Under the pieces are notes generated by a model. That model was given only the letters and a program-made list of their open reading frames with translations, had not been told where the DNA came from and did no database searches. Positions 8,708-16,985 of a stretch of 64,000 nucleotides of DNA are shown here, piece after piece. Source of the stretch: CAYMUL01 sp964393605 (lineage in GTDB: Bacteria; Bacteroidota; Ignavibacteria; Ignavibacteriales; Ignavibacteriaceae); contig CAYMUL010000007.1 of assembly GCA_964393605.1 (NCBI GenBank), forward strand, positions 80,572 through 144,571, read 5' to 3'. The stretch's first letter is position 1; the number at the start of each line of letters is the position of its first letter. The position numbers and the translations under genes were made by a program.

Positions 8708-9939
8708 ATGAATCAAACAACAAAAAAACTTCCTACTCAATTCGCGCCTGCCGAAAGAAGCGATGAATCAGAACTTGCAAAACAAGTCGCGGTAATTAAA
8801 AATCAACCATTAACGGCAAAAGTTCTCGAATCCATTCCGGTTTATATTTTAATCCTAAATCAGAATCGCCAAATCGTTTATTCGAATTCTACTTTCAATG
8901 AGTTTATAAATGCAAAAAATCCCGATGAGTTAATTGGGAAACGAACAGGTGAAGCAATTCAGTGTATCCATTCCAGCGAGACAGAAGGCGGTTGCGGTAC
9001 AACCGAGTATTGCAGAATGTGCGGAAATATTCAAGCTATCCTCCAAAGCCAAAAAGGGAAAAAAGGCGTTGAAGAATGTCGAATTGCAATCGAAGGTAAC
9101 AGAGCCCTTGATTTACTTGTCTGGACAAATTCTATTTCTCTCGACAACGAAAAATTTGTAATTTTTGCTTTCACTGATATTGGTAATGAAAAGAGAAGAA
9201 AGATTTTGGAAAAACTTTTCTTTCATGATATTCTTAACACAGCAGGCGGCTTGCGAGGTTATCTTGAGTTAGCAACAATAGATGAGGTGAATAAGTTGGA
9301 CGAGCTTATCAAAGAGTCATTGCAAATGAAGGATAAACTTTCTTCGCAATTTCCGGGAGATAAAGTGTTGGCATCGGTTAGCAATCTTGATGAACTTTTG
9401 AATACCACGCTCAAACTTTCGGACAAATTAATTGATGAAATTCGTACGCAAAGAGTTCTTTTAGCGGCTGAAAATGAAGAACTAATTTTGAACATCACCT
9501 CCTTTTCTACTCTGGAAATTTTAGAGGAGATTCAAATGATATTTAAAAATCATGAAGTTGCGGTTGGAAAAAATATTTTAATTTCGGAAGAGACTGCTGA
9601 TAAAATTATAAGTACCGATAAAACTCTGTTAAGAAAAGTGTTGGTCAATCTTACGAAAACGCCCTTGAAGCGAGTTCGGAGGGGCAGGTGGTTGAATTAT
9701 GTGCAATGCACGTCGATGGACTTATCTCATTTACAGTTCACAACCAAAGTTTTATGCCGAAAGATGTTCAACTTCAAATTTTTCAGAGAAGTTTTTCAAC
9801 CAAGGGTGTTGAACGTGGGCTTGGCACGTACAGCATCAAACTTTTCACCGAAAAATATTTAAAGGGAACTATAAATTTTGTTTCCGATGAACGTAAGGGA
9901 ACAGTTTTCACCGCCGATTATCCAACGACAATCGGATAA
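8708..9939 (+). pseudogene. PAS-domain sensor histidine kinase, split by a -1 frameshift
   Basis: As read, the frame that starts at 8708 runs to 9862, but kinase homology leaves it at about 9656 and continues in another frame to 9939. One extra A in the AAAA run at 9656-9659 would restore LTKNALEASSEGQ, the ATP-binding N-box with its Asn, followed by HNQSFMPKDVQLQIFQRSFS and RGLGTYSIKLFTEKYLKG. Reconstructed length is ~410 aa. The N-terminus (about 40-160) is a PAS domain carrying a Cys/His cluster (C86, H88, C96, C102, C105). The phosphoacceptor is probably H173 in FFHDILNTAGGLRGYLEL. No membrane helices, so cytoplasmic. No response regulator is adjacent. Either a recent loss-of-function mutation or a homopolymer read error; the sequence cannot distinguish them. 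Confidence 0.85.
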
Positions 9940-9952
9940 ATATTTTCTGCAG

Positions 9953-11767
9953 CTATTTGAGTATCAACATCTTTCGCGATTGAACGAAACTCTCCGTTCG
10001 TAGTTGATAAATATATGTTCCGCTCGAGAGTGAATCTGCATTGAATTCAATCTCGTGCTTTCCTTGTTTAAGCTCTTCATTAACTAATGTGAAAATTTCT
10101 TTTCCCGTTACATCATAAATTTTTAATGTAACAAAACTATTCTCGGGAAGAGTGAATCGAATCGTCGTTATTGGGTTAAAAGGATTCGGAAAATTCTGTT
10201 CCAAACCATATTCGGTTGGATTGATTGCGAGCCGTTTTACCGCAGTTGTATTGAAGTAATAAAATACCGGACTACTTTCGTTGTGCAGCTTATCGAATGA
10301 AGACAAAGCATAAATATATTGTGGAGTTCCTACTCCGCTAAAATGATCGACATATGAAGTTGTATCCTTTGCAGAAATGAATAAAATTTTTCTCGGGTCG
10401 TTAAGATTAATTGAATCGGGATGATTGAAACGATACAGCACAAAGTATTTTGCTGAATCATTATCGCTCGCAGGTGTTGGTCTCTCCCAATTTAATGTGA
10501 GAGACATTGAATCTCCTAACCCTGAAAAATTTTGAGGAGGATTTGGTGGCACTGAATCTTTCCACGGCATAGTTGGAATTAGTGCGGGATATTTGTACAA
10601 ATTATTTCGAAGCGAATCCTGAAAACCTCCCAGGTTATTTGTAATAGATTTGGAACTAAAGAAGACGCTTCCGTGCACATTCGGATATGCTCTATTTAAT
10701 CTGATTTCATTTGGCATCATCGATAAGTTTTGCCAATTCGGATCTGAAGTGGAGCCGATCTTATAAGCCGCCTGCCCGATATACAAATGTCTTCCGAAAG
10801 AATTATTCACCCACCATGGAACAAGAACTTCGTATCGTGCGGCATTGAATCCGATGCTCCAATAAATTTGCGGATTGATATAATCAAGCCACCCTTCTTC
10901 CATCCATTTGCGCGAGTCGGCATAAATTCCAAAGTAAGATTCGAATCCGGTTGTAGCAGAACCAAGCGGATCGGATGTATTATTTTTCCAGATGCCGAAA
11001 GGACTGATTCCAAATTTCACCCAAGGTTTATATGCTTTAATGCTATCGCTTAGCATTTTCACTAAAAGATTAATATTATTTCTTCTCCAATCCTCTCTAT
11101 CTGTAAATCCATTTGGATATTGAACGAAAGTTAGCGAATCTAAAAAAGGAACACCGCTCTTTGGGTAAGGATAAAAATAATCATCGAAGTGAACGCCTTG
11201 AATATCATATCGCTTAACAACATCAACTATTACTTTAATAACATATTCGCGCACTGCGGGAATACCGGGATCTAAAACTTTTAACACGTCATAAACTTGT
11301 ATCCATTGTGGATGAGTGTTACTTACGTGGCTTGAATGTACACTGCTCGAATTTTTATTTACAACAGCGCGATAAGGATTGAACCACGCGTGAAGTTCCA
11401 TTCCTCGTTTCTTTGTTTCTTCAACGATGAATGCAAGCGGATCATAAAGGGGATTGGGCGGAGTGCCTTGCGTACCCGTTAACCATTCCGACCAGGGCTC
11501 CATCGCATTCCCGTAAAATGCATCGCAACTCGGACGAATCTGAACTACAACGGCATTCATTCCATTCAGTTTTTGTTTGTCGAGAAGTGCTACTATTTCG
11601 TTTCTCTGTTGGGTAGGAGTTAAATTTTTACTTGTAGGCCAATCTATATTGGAAACTGAGGCGACCCACACAGCTCTGAATTCTCTTTTCGGAGGGATAG
11701 TTTGCGCGGTTGCAAAATTCAAAAAGGTGAAGGCAGTGATGATAAATGTTAAAGAAATTCTGTTCAT
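9953..11767 (-). CDS. GHL10-type glycoside hydrolase with T9SS sorting domain
   Basis: 604 aa; signal peptide ~1-21. Residues ~25-340 match the glycosyl hydrolase-like 10 (GHL10, formerly DUF187, YngK-like) family: REFRAVWVASVSNIDWP, LLDKQKLNGMNAVVVQIRPS, GMELHAWFNPYRAV, VKRYDIQGVHFDDYFYP, KFGISPFGIW, WLDYINPQIYW. A fibronectin III-like domain follows at ~405-500 and a T9SS type A tail at ~520-604 (EQNFPNPFNPITTIRFTLP). Members are thought to act on glycans or peptidoglycan-derived sugars; the exact substrate is unknown. Predicted to be secreted through T9SS. It converges with the histidine kinase gene 13 bp away and has no obvious operon partner. Confidence 0.88.
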   Translation of the reverse strand: MNRISLTFIITAFTFLNFATAQTIPPKREFRAVWVASVSNIDWPTSKNLTPTQQRNEIVALLDKQKLNGMNAVVVQIRPSCDAFYGNAMEPWSEWLTGTQGTPPNPLYDPLAFIVEETKKRGMELHAWFNPYRAVVNKNSSSVHSSHVSNTHPQWIQVYDVLKVLDPGIPAVREYVIKVIVDVVKRYDIQGVHFDDYFYPYPKSGVPFLDSLTFVQYPNGFTDREDWRRNNINLLVKMLSDSIKAYKPWVKFGISPFGIWKNNTSDPLGSATTGFESYFGIYADSRKWMEEGWLDYINPQIYWSIGFNAARYEVLVPWWVNNSFGRHLYIGQAAYKIGSTSDPNWQNLSMMPNEIRLNRAYPNVHGSVFFSSKSITNNLGGFQDSLRNNLYKYPALIPTMPWKDSVPPNPPQNFSGLGDSMSLTLNWERPTPASDNDSAKYFVLYRFNHPDSINLNDPRKILFISAKDTTSYVDHFSGVGTPQYIYALSSFDKLHNESSPVFYYFNTTAVKRLAINPTEYGLEQNFPNPFNPITTIRFTLPENSFVTLKIYDVTGKEIFTLVNEELKQGKHEIEFNADSLSSGTYIYQLRTESFVQSRKMLILK

Positions 11768-11822
11768 AGTTTTTTCATTTTTGTTGTTACAAAATTATCT
11801 AATATAGTTTCTTAATTCAAAC

Positions 11823-12334
11823 CCTAATTTAGACAAGACACAGCCAAAGTTAAATGTTCATCAAGTTGTTGCTCTTACTTTCGTAATGAGAGCATTCCAA
11901 AAGTGAAAAAATATTTCATCCCTAACCTGGACAAGTCAGAACCAAAGTTAAATGTTCGCCAAATTGTTGTTCTTACTTTAGTAATGAGAGTATTCCAAAA
12001 CAGAAAAAAATATTTCATCCCCGAACGCTTTCGGGGATTTGATTTTTTTTTGCGTCATTGCATTTTACTAACATTTCATCCCAACGGGATTTTTATATTT
12101 TTCAATCACTTTTCCCGTTAGGGAAAATATGTTGGTAAGTAAAATCACGAACGTAATACTTAATCCCGTAGGGATGACACAATTTACTATTCTCATCTTT
12201 CTTTACTTCTTGAACCAAAACCAAAAGTTGAACATTTTTCAAATTGTTGTTTTAACCATATCTGATAAGGGTATTCTAAAACGGGGAAAAATATTTTACC
12301 ATAATTGGTTATGATTATAATTGAAAGGTACTAA
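11823..12334. repeat. dispersed palindromic element, copy 1
   Basis: Noncoding, about 510 bp, alignable by eye with 22731-23145. Order: a ~98-bp left unit (from 11823) repeated once more at 11921; three short palindromes, ATCCCAACGGGAT (12078-12090), TTTCCCGTTAGGGAAA (12111-12126) and ATCCCGTAGGGAT (12163-12175); then a third, diverged copy of the left-unit core (about 12224-12300). Both ends lie at a CTAA-containing sequence (11823-11827 and 12331-12334). Removing the extra left unit leaves about the same length as copy 2. Short open frames in it are not genes. It accounts for most of the 737-bp gap between the glycosidase and HEAT genes; I see nothing else there except weak AT-rich sequence. 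Confidence 0.8.
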
Positions 12335-12504
12335 CAAAAATTTTTCGGAGAAAATATTCCGTTATAAAAATTATTCCGCTCATCTCCGTTAAGAATGAAT
12401 TTATCACTTCGCAATACCTCTTAAAAAACTTTGCGAGAAAGTTCAGAACCAATCCAACAAATTTCGTCCGTGATTTTAAAAAACTATTTTGAAGGAATTG
12501 CAAA

Positions 12505-12903
12505 ATGAAAAAGACATTATTTATCGCTCTGATTATTGCATCAACATTCACAACTTATCTTTTCTCATCAACACCGATGAGGATGAGTTTAGAAAAAGAA
12601 AAGATGTTTATCGAAAATCTTTTGGAAGGAATTAATTCCGATAATACCGGATTAAAAATAAGTTCTGCATATTTCCTCGGCGAAATGAAAAGTGAGAAAG
12701 CACTCCTCTCATTGATGTCAATGCTTAAAACCGGCGGAACGGAAGGGGAGAGAATTATCGCCGCACTTTCTCTAATCAAATTAGGAAATGAAAAAGGATT
12801 GTTCGCCGTCAAACAAAGAATCGTTCATGATCCCTCGCCGTTTGTTCGTCAGATGTGCAAACAATTTTATACGGCACACTTAAACGGTTCCGTTGAATAT
12901 TAA
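12505..12903 (+). CDS. small exported HEAT-repeat protein
   Basis: 132 aa with an N-terminal signal peptide (about 1-22) and a body that resembles two or three HEAT/PBS-lyase-type helical repeats: GLKISSAYFLGEMKSEKALLSLMSML, then ERIIAALSLIKLGNEKG and SPFVRQMCKQFYTAHL. A GAAGGA ribosome binding site lies upstream of the ATG. HEAT repeats mediate protein-protein contacts. It is isolated between the dispersed element and a convergent operon. Specific function unknown. Confidence 0.75.
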   Translation: MKKTLFIALIIASTFTTYLFSSTPMRMSLEKEKMFIENLLEGINSDNTGLKISSAYFLGEMKSEKALLSLMSMLKTGGTEGERIIAALSLIKLGNEKGLFAVKQRIVHDPSPFVRQMCKQFYTAHLNGSVEY

Positions 12904-12966
12904 TTCTAAAAAATTTATAACGAAAGAATAAATCACTTTCGAAAAAATTCATCTGATACCTCGTAG

Positions 12967-13010
12967 CGGAAGGAGGGGAGAGTTGGGTCTTCTCCTCTTT
13001 CCGATTTTAT
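12967..13010 (+). terminator. hairpin between convergent genes
   Basis: A long imperfect stem (CGGAAGGAGGGGAGA paired with TCTTCTCCTCTTTCCG around a short loop) followed by ATTTTAT lies between the HEAT gene and the convergent M28 peptidase gene. The T tract is short, so termination activity is a guess. Confidence 0.45.
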
Positions 13011-14401
13011 AATCCTTCCTCACAAATCAAATACGCTAATATTGCAATTGCGGCAGTGCCGAGTTCAAACTCCCGCGGATGAACCGCTTCAAAAACGTCA
13101 TTGTCGGAATGATGTACATCCATGTATCTCTGGCTATCGGGGATAAACCCGAGCCGAGCTTTCGCACTTCGAGTTCTCGAAACATCAACACCGCTTCCTC
13201 CGGCATTAACAAAATAGATTGATGCTTTATTCAAAATTGGAAGCCATGAATTTATTTTTTTCAAAACTGATGAATCACATTCCGCCGTGAATCCACGCGG
13301 AGTAAAGCCGCCCGCATCAGATTCAATAAGTGCAACATGCTTTTCTGTTGCAGAAGAATCAGCCCACTTGCCATAATCAATTCCGCCGCGCACACCGTTT
13401 TCTTCATTAATAAAAAATACACATCGAATCGTTCGCGACGGTTTTATGTTCAAGCGCTTGAAGAGATCGACCGTCTCGAGTGCATGAATGCAGCCTGTCG
13501 CATCATCGTGCGCACCCACACCTTTATCCCAACTATCAAAATGACCGCCGACAACAACAATTTCGTTCGGGAATTCTGTTCCCCGAATTTCTCCGATCAC
13601 ATTGTAAGAAAGAGTATCGGGAAAAGTTTTGCATGAAAGTTTCAAATTAATTTTTAATCCGCTTTCTTTTTTCAATGCATCCGAAAGAAAAATTGCATCT
13701 TGAATACCTACTGCCGCAGAAGGAATTTTTGGAATTGAATCATTGTAACGCATCATTCCAACATGAGTGATGTTATCATTTTTCGAAGTAACCGAACGAA
13801 CCAAAACTGCGACAGCACCGTATTTAGCCGCTTCAATTGCACCGCCGGATCGATACACAACATTCTTTCCGTATCCGGCGAATGCGTTCGTCAAAGTTTG
13901 ATCGAATGGTTCATTATAAAAAACAATCTTTCCTTTCACTTCATCTTTTCGTTCATGAAGTTCTTTGTAAGATTTTACTTCAATAATTTCCGCGCTGATG
14001 CCATTCTTATTTTCAGTACCGATACTTCCGCCGTATGCGGAGATGTTAAGTTTTCTTCCTTTAAAAAATTTTGAAGAATTTATTACGGCAGATTCTTCAT
14101 TTCCACGCACCCAATGCGGCACCATTACCGGTTGAAGCCAAACAGAATCGAAGCCGAGTTCTTTCATTTTTTTCTCCGCCCAATAAATTGCTTTGTAAGA
14201 ATTTTCAGAGCCGCTTAAGCGCGGACCGATTTTACAAAGCTCATCAAGTATTTTGTAACCTTTCCATTCTCCCATCGCAGTTTTAATAATAGTATCGGCG
14301 ATAGAGTTGTATTGTTGCAAATTCTTATTTGATTGAGAAAGAAGATTTGTTGCGAGCGAACTCAAAAATAAAATGAAGAAGAAAATTTTATTTATACTCA
14401 C
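13007..14401 (-). CDS. M28 family zinc peptidase, carboxypeptidase Q-like
   Basis: 464 aa with a signal peptide (~1-22). A protease-associated (PA) type insert (~135-260) precedes the M28 catalytic core. Expected dinuclear zinc ligands are visible: H287 in VVVGGHFDSW, the bridging Asp in GAHDDATG (~299), the Glu pair in FINEENG (~333-334), D362 in IESDAGG and a His in DVHHSDND (~440). It should release N- or C-terminal residues from peptides in the periplasm or outside the cell. It is the last gene of a four-gene operon; its start overlaps the end of the amidohydrolase-like gene upstream by 4 bp. Confidence 0.9.
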   Translation of the reverse strand: MSINKIFFFILFLSSLATNLLSQSNKNLQQYNSIADTIIKTAMGEWKGYKILDELCKIGPRLSGSENSYKAIYWAEKKMKELGFDSVWLQPVMVPHWVRGNEESAVINSSKFFKGRKLNISAYGGSIGTENKNGISAEIIEVKSYKELHERKDEVKGKIVFYNEPFDQTLTNAFAGYGKNVVYRSGGAIEAAKYGAVAVLVRSVTSKNDNITHVGMMRYNDSIPKIPSAAVGIQDAIFLSDALKKESGLKINLKLSCKTFPDTLSYNVIGEIRGTEFPNEIVVVGGHFDSWDKGVGAHDDATGCIHALETVDLFKRLNIKPSRTIRCVFFINEENGVRGGIDYGKWADSSATEKHVALIESDAGGFTPRGFTAECDSSVLKKINSWLPILNKASIYFVNAGGSGVDVSRTRSAKARLGFIPDSQRYMDVHHSDNDVFEAVHPREFELGTAAIAILAYLICEEGL

Positions 14402-15663
14402 GGCTTTCTCTTTCTGAATTCATCGTACAATTTTGTTTGTCTGCTTTCAAGCGATACATCAAAACCGCTTATAAAAACTTTATGAATTTTTGTCGAGACT
14501 TCAAGTATGTTACCGTTGCACACGACTATGTTGGCGAGTTTTCCCTCGCTCAATGAACCGAGAAGATTATCGACTTTAAAAATCTCCGCTGGAAATTGAG
14601 TCAACATTTTCAACGCGGCATCTTCGCTTAAACCATAAGCGACAAGGGTTGCGGCGTGAAAGGGAAGATTACGCGAATCAGTATCCGAACCGCTGCGAAG
14701 TGCTACTTTCACTCCCGCGTCATGCAAAATTGTCGCATTCACATATTGACGATCGTATCTGTCTTCGCTTCTTGTTGGTAAATTTAAAACCGGACCAACG
14801 AGGCAAGGAATGTTTGCTTCTTTAAGATAATCGGCAACGCGCCAACCTTCGCTCACTCCCGAAAAAATCACTTCTACATTTTTATTCTTCACCCATTCAA
14901 TTGCGCGAAGAATATCAACATCACGATTGACGTTAATAATCAATGGATATTTTTTCTCGAACAAATCTATGAACGGATCAAACCGAATATCTCTTTTAAA
15001 TTCATTTAAAGAATTTGAAGAAGCCGCACTCTTAAAGTTGCGGGAATAATTTTCCGCTATCTCCCAAAGTTCATTTAATTTTTTCATCTGATCTTCAAAT
15101 CTTTTTTCTCTTTGCTTAAGAGAGTTTTTATCGAAAGAAGAGAATCTTCCTTTTGTCGGAAAAGTTAAATGAAGTCCGGTAATTTTTTTCACAGCCATTT
15201 GTTCGGGCGTGTAGCCGTGAAGATTAATCAACGTGCTCATGCCGTTGAACAAACTGCCGACCGGCTCTGATAGTGCTGTTGTAATTCCTTCAACTCGAAT
15301 AGTCGGGATAATTTCGCTGTTCGGATTTACCGCGGTTAGTGTGTGCATGTTCGTTGCGAATTCGCCAAGTTCAGAGAAATCATTTGTCTCGGGAATCGAG
15401 CCGATTTCAGCAGTGCCCAATGTGCTTCCTGCATCTATTAATCCGGGATAAATTTGCAAACCGGCGCAGTCAACTACTTTGTATTCAGTGGAGAATTCTT
15501 TTTTCTTTCCGACGAAAGAAATATTATTTCCATCAATCAGCAACAAACCGTTATCGATTATGCCGTTTGTTATCGTGTGAATAGTGCCGTTGACTAATGC
15601 AAATTTTTGCGCGAATAGATTTGATGAGATAAATAGTAATCCAATCAGAAATAATTTTTTCAT
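14398..15663 (-). CDS. amidohydrolase-like exported protein lacking metal ligands
   Basis: 421 aa with a signal peptide (~1-19). It has the amidohydrolase framework: an N-terminal beta segment (ALVNGTIHTITNG), PGLIDAGSTLG where active enzymes have PGxIDxHxH, and a C-terminal composite domain (LLGSLSEGKLANIVVCNGN). The HxH pair is missing and I find no convincing replacements for the Lys/His/His/Asp ligands; INVNRD stands where a ligand His is expected. It may be a non-catalytic partner of the intact amidohydrolase encoded just upstream, with which it overlaps by 4 bp. Function inferred from context only. Confidence 0.8.
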   Translation of the reverse strand: MKKLFLIGLLFISSNLFAQKFALVNGTIHTITNGIIDNGLLLIDGNNISFVGKKKEFSTEYKVVDCAGLQIYPGLIDAGSTLGTAEIGSIPETNDFSELGEFATNMHTLTAVNPNSEIIPTIRVEGITTALSEPVGSLFNGMSTLINLHGYTPEQMAVKKITGLHLTFPTKGRFSSFDKNSLKQREKRFEDQMKKLNELWEIAENYSRNFKSAASSNSLNEFKRDIRFDPFIDLFEKKYPLIINVNRDVDILRAIEWVKNKNVEVIFSGVSEGWRVADYLKEANIPCLVGPVLNLPTRSEDRYDRQYVNATILHDAGVKVALRSGSDTDSRNLPFHAATLVAYGLSEDAALKMLTQFPAEIFKVDNLLGSLSEGKLANIVVCNGNILEVSTKIHKVFISGFDVSLESRQTKLYDEFRKRKP

Positions 15664-16985
15664 TCTTCTTTACCTTCTAAACATGAATCGTAATATTTGT
15701 CATTCGAAGTATTCGTGAAAGAATCGAAGCCCGGAACTTCATACGGGCTAACATTTAAGCGCTTATCGTCGGGATCATTTTTTCTGTCGAAATAAATTTC
15801 GCCGTCAACTAATGTCATCTCGCAACGCGAGAATGCGCTCATCGGATGATTTGCAAAAATTGCAATGTCTGCATCTTTTCCAACTTCCAGACTTCCGACC
15901 CACTTATCAATTCCAAGTTGTTTCGCCGGATTGATCGTTATCATTTTCATCGCATCGTTCACGCTCATTCCTCCGTAACGAATAGACTTTGCCGCCTCTA
16001 AATTCAAGTGTCTGACGAGTTCAGGGCTATCGGAATTTATCGAGGTTACGATTGCATGTTCATTCATTATCGATGCGTTGTATGCAGTTGCATAATAAAC
16101 TTCGAATTTGTACGCCCACCAATCGCTGAAAGTTGAAGCCATCGCTCCGAACTCTTTTAATTCTTTTGCGACTTTGTAACCTTCAAGCACATGTTGAAAT
16201 GTTATCGTTTTGATGTTGAATTCTTTAAACACACGAAGCAACATAACAATTTCATCTGCGCGATATGAATGGCAGTGAACTAAAATTTCTCCGTCAAGAA
16301 TTTTCGCGAGAGTTTCCATTCGCAAATCGCGTCGGGGAGGAATTTTTGTTTTCTTACTATTATAATCTGCCCATTGTTGTTTGTATTGCAACGCTTTAGT
16401 AAAATGTTCGCGAATAATTTGCTCAACACCCATGCGGGTTCGGGGAATCACGCTGTTAGTTTTGCCGTGAACGCGCGTCGGATTTTCGCCGAGTGCAAAC
16501 TTTAAAGTCTGCGGTGCATTTTTGAAAATCAAATCATCGGCATTTTTACCATATCGAAGTTTCAAAGTTGCATTTTGTCCGCCGATAACATTTGCGCTAC
16601 CGTGCATTGCGTTGATTGTCGTTACTCCTCCCGCAAGTGCGCGATACAGAAAAATGTCGTCGTACTCGATCGCATCTTTAATTCTAACTTCGGCAGAGAC
16701 GGGATTAGTATATTCATTGACGCCGCCTTCAACCGCCATGTGAGAGTGTGCATCAATGATTCCCGGCATTACGAATAATCCTTTTGCATCAATCACTTTA
16801 GCATTTGGCGCGGAGAGATTTTTTCCGATCTGTGCGATCTTTCCGTTACGAATTAAAATATCTGTTTCGGCAAGATCATCATTTGTAACTGTGAGTAGAG
16901 TTCCGCCTTTAATCAAAGTTTCATTCTGTGTGAATGAAAGGTTAGCTAAGAGGAACAACAAATTAATAATCAAAAACTTTTTCAT
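15660..16985 (-). CDS. exported amidohydrolase (intact metal-binding site)
   Basis: 441 aa with a signal peptide (~1-19). Amidohydrolase superfamily, imidazolonepropionase/dipeptidase-like branch: PGIIDAHSHMAVEGG carries the HxH pair, LVHCHSYRAD and ITFQHV supply further His ligands, and SINSDSPELVRH supplies the Asp. The C-terminal composite domain (VGSLEVGKDADIAIFANHP) is typical. It should hydrolyse an amide or cyclic amide outside the cytoplasm; the substrate cannot be read from sequence. It is sandwiched, with 4-bp overlaps on both sides, between two relatives that lack the metal ligands. Confidence 0.88.
   Translation of the reverse strand: MKKFLIINLLFLLANLSFTQNETLIKGGTLLTVTNDDLAETDILIRNGKIAQIGKNLSAPNAKVIDAKGLFVMPGIIDAHSHMAVEGGVNEYTNPVSAEVRIKDAIEYDDIFLYRALAGGVTTINAMHGSANVIGGQNATLKLRYGKNADDLIFKNAPQTLKFALGENPTRVHGKTNSVIPRTRMGVEQIIREHFTKALQYKQQWADYNSKKTKIPPRRDLRMETLAKILDGEILVHCHSYRADEIVMLLRVFKEFNIKTITFQHVLEGYKVAKELKEFGAMASTFSDWWAYKFEVYYATAYNASIMNEHAIVTSINSDSPELVRHLNLEAAKSIRYGGMSVNDAMKMITINPAKQLGIDKWVGSLEVGKDADIAIFANHPMSAFSRCEMTLVDGEIYFDRKNDPDDKRLNVSPYEVPGFDSFTNTSNDKYYDSCLEGKEE

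Noticed and set aside
9650..9662. Programmed -1 frameshift in the histidine kinase
   Set aside because: ACG AAA ACG is not a tandem slippery heptamer and no stimulatory hairpin is obvious just downstream; an indel is simpler.
11903..12121. 72-codon open frame, plus strand
   Set aside because: Lies entirely in the repeat element and spans its palindromes; no ribosome binding site.
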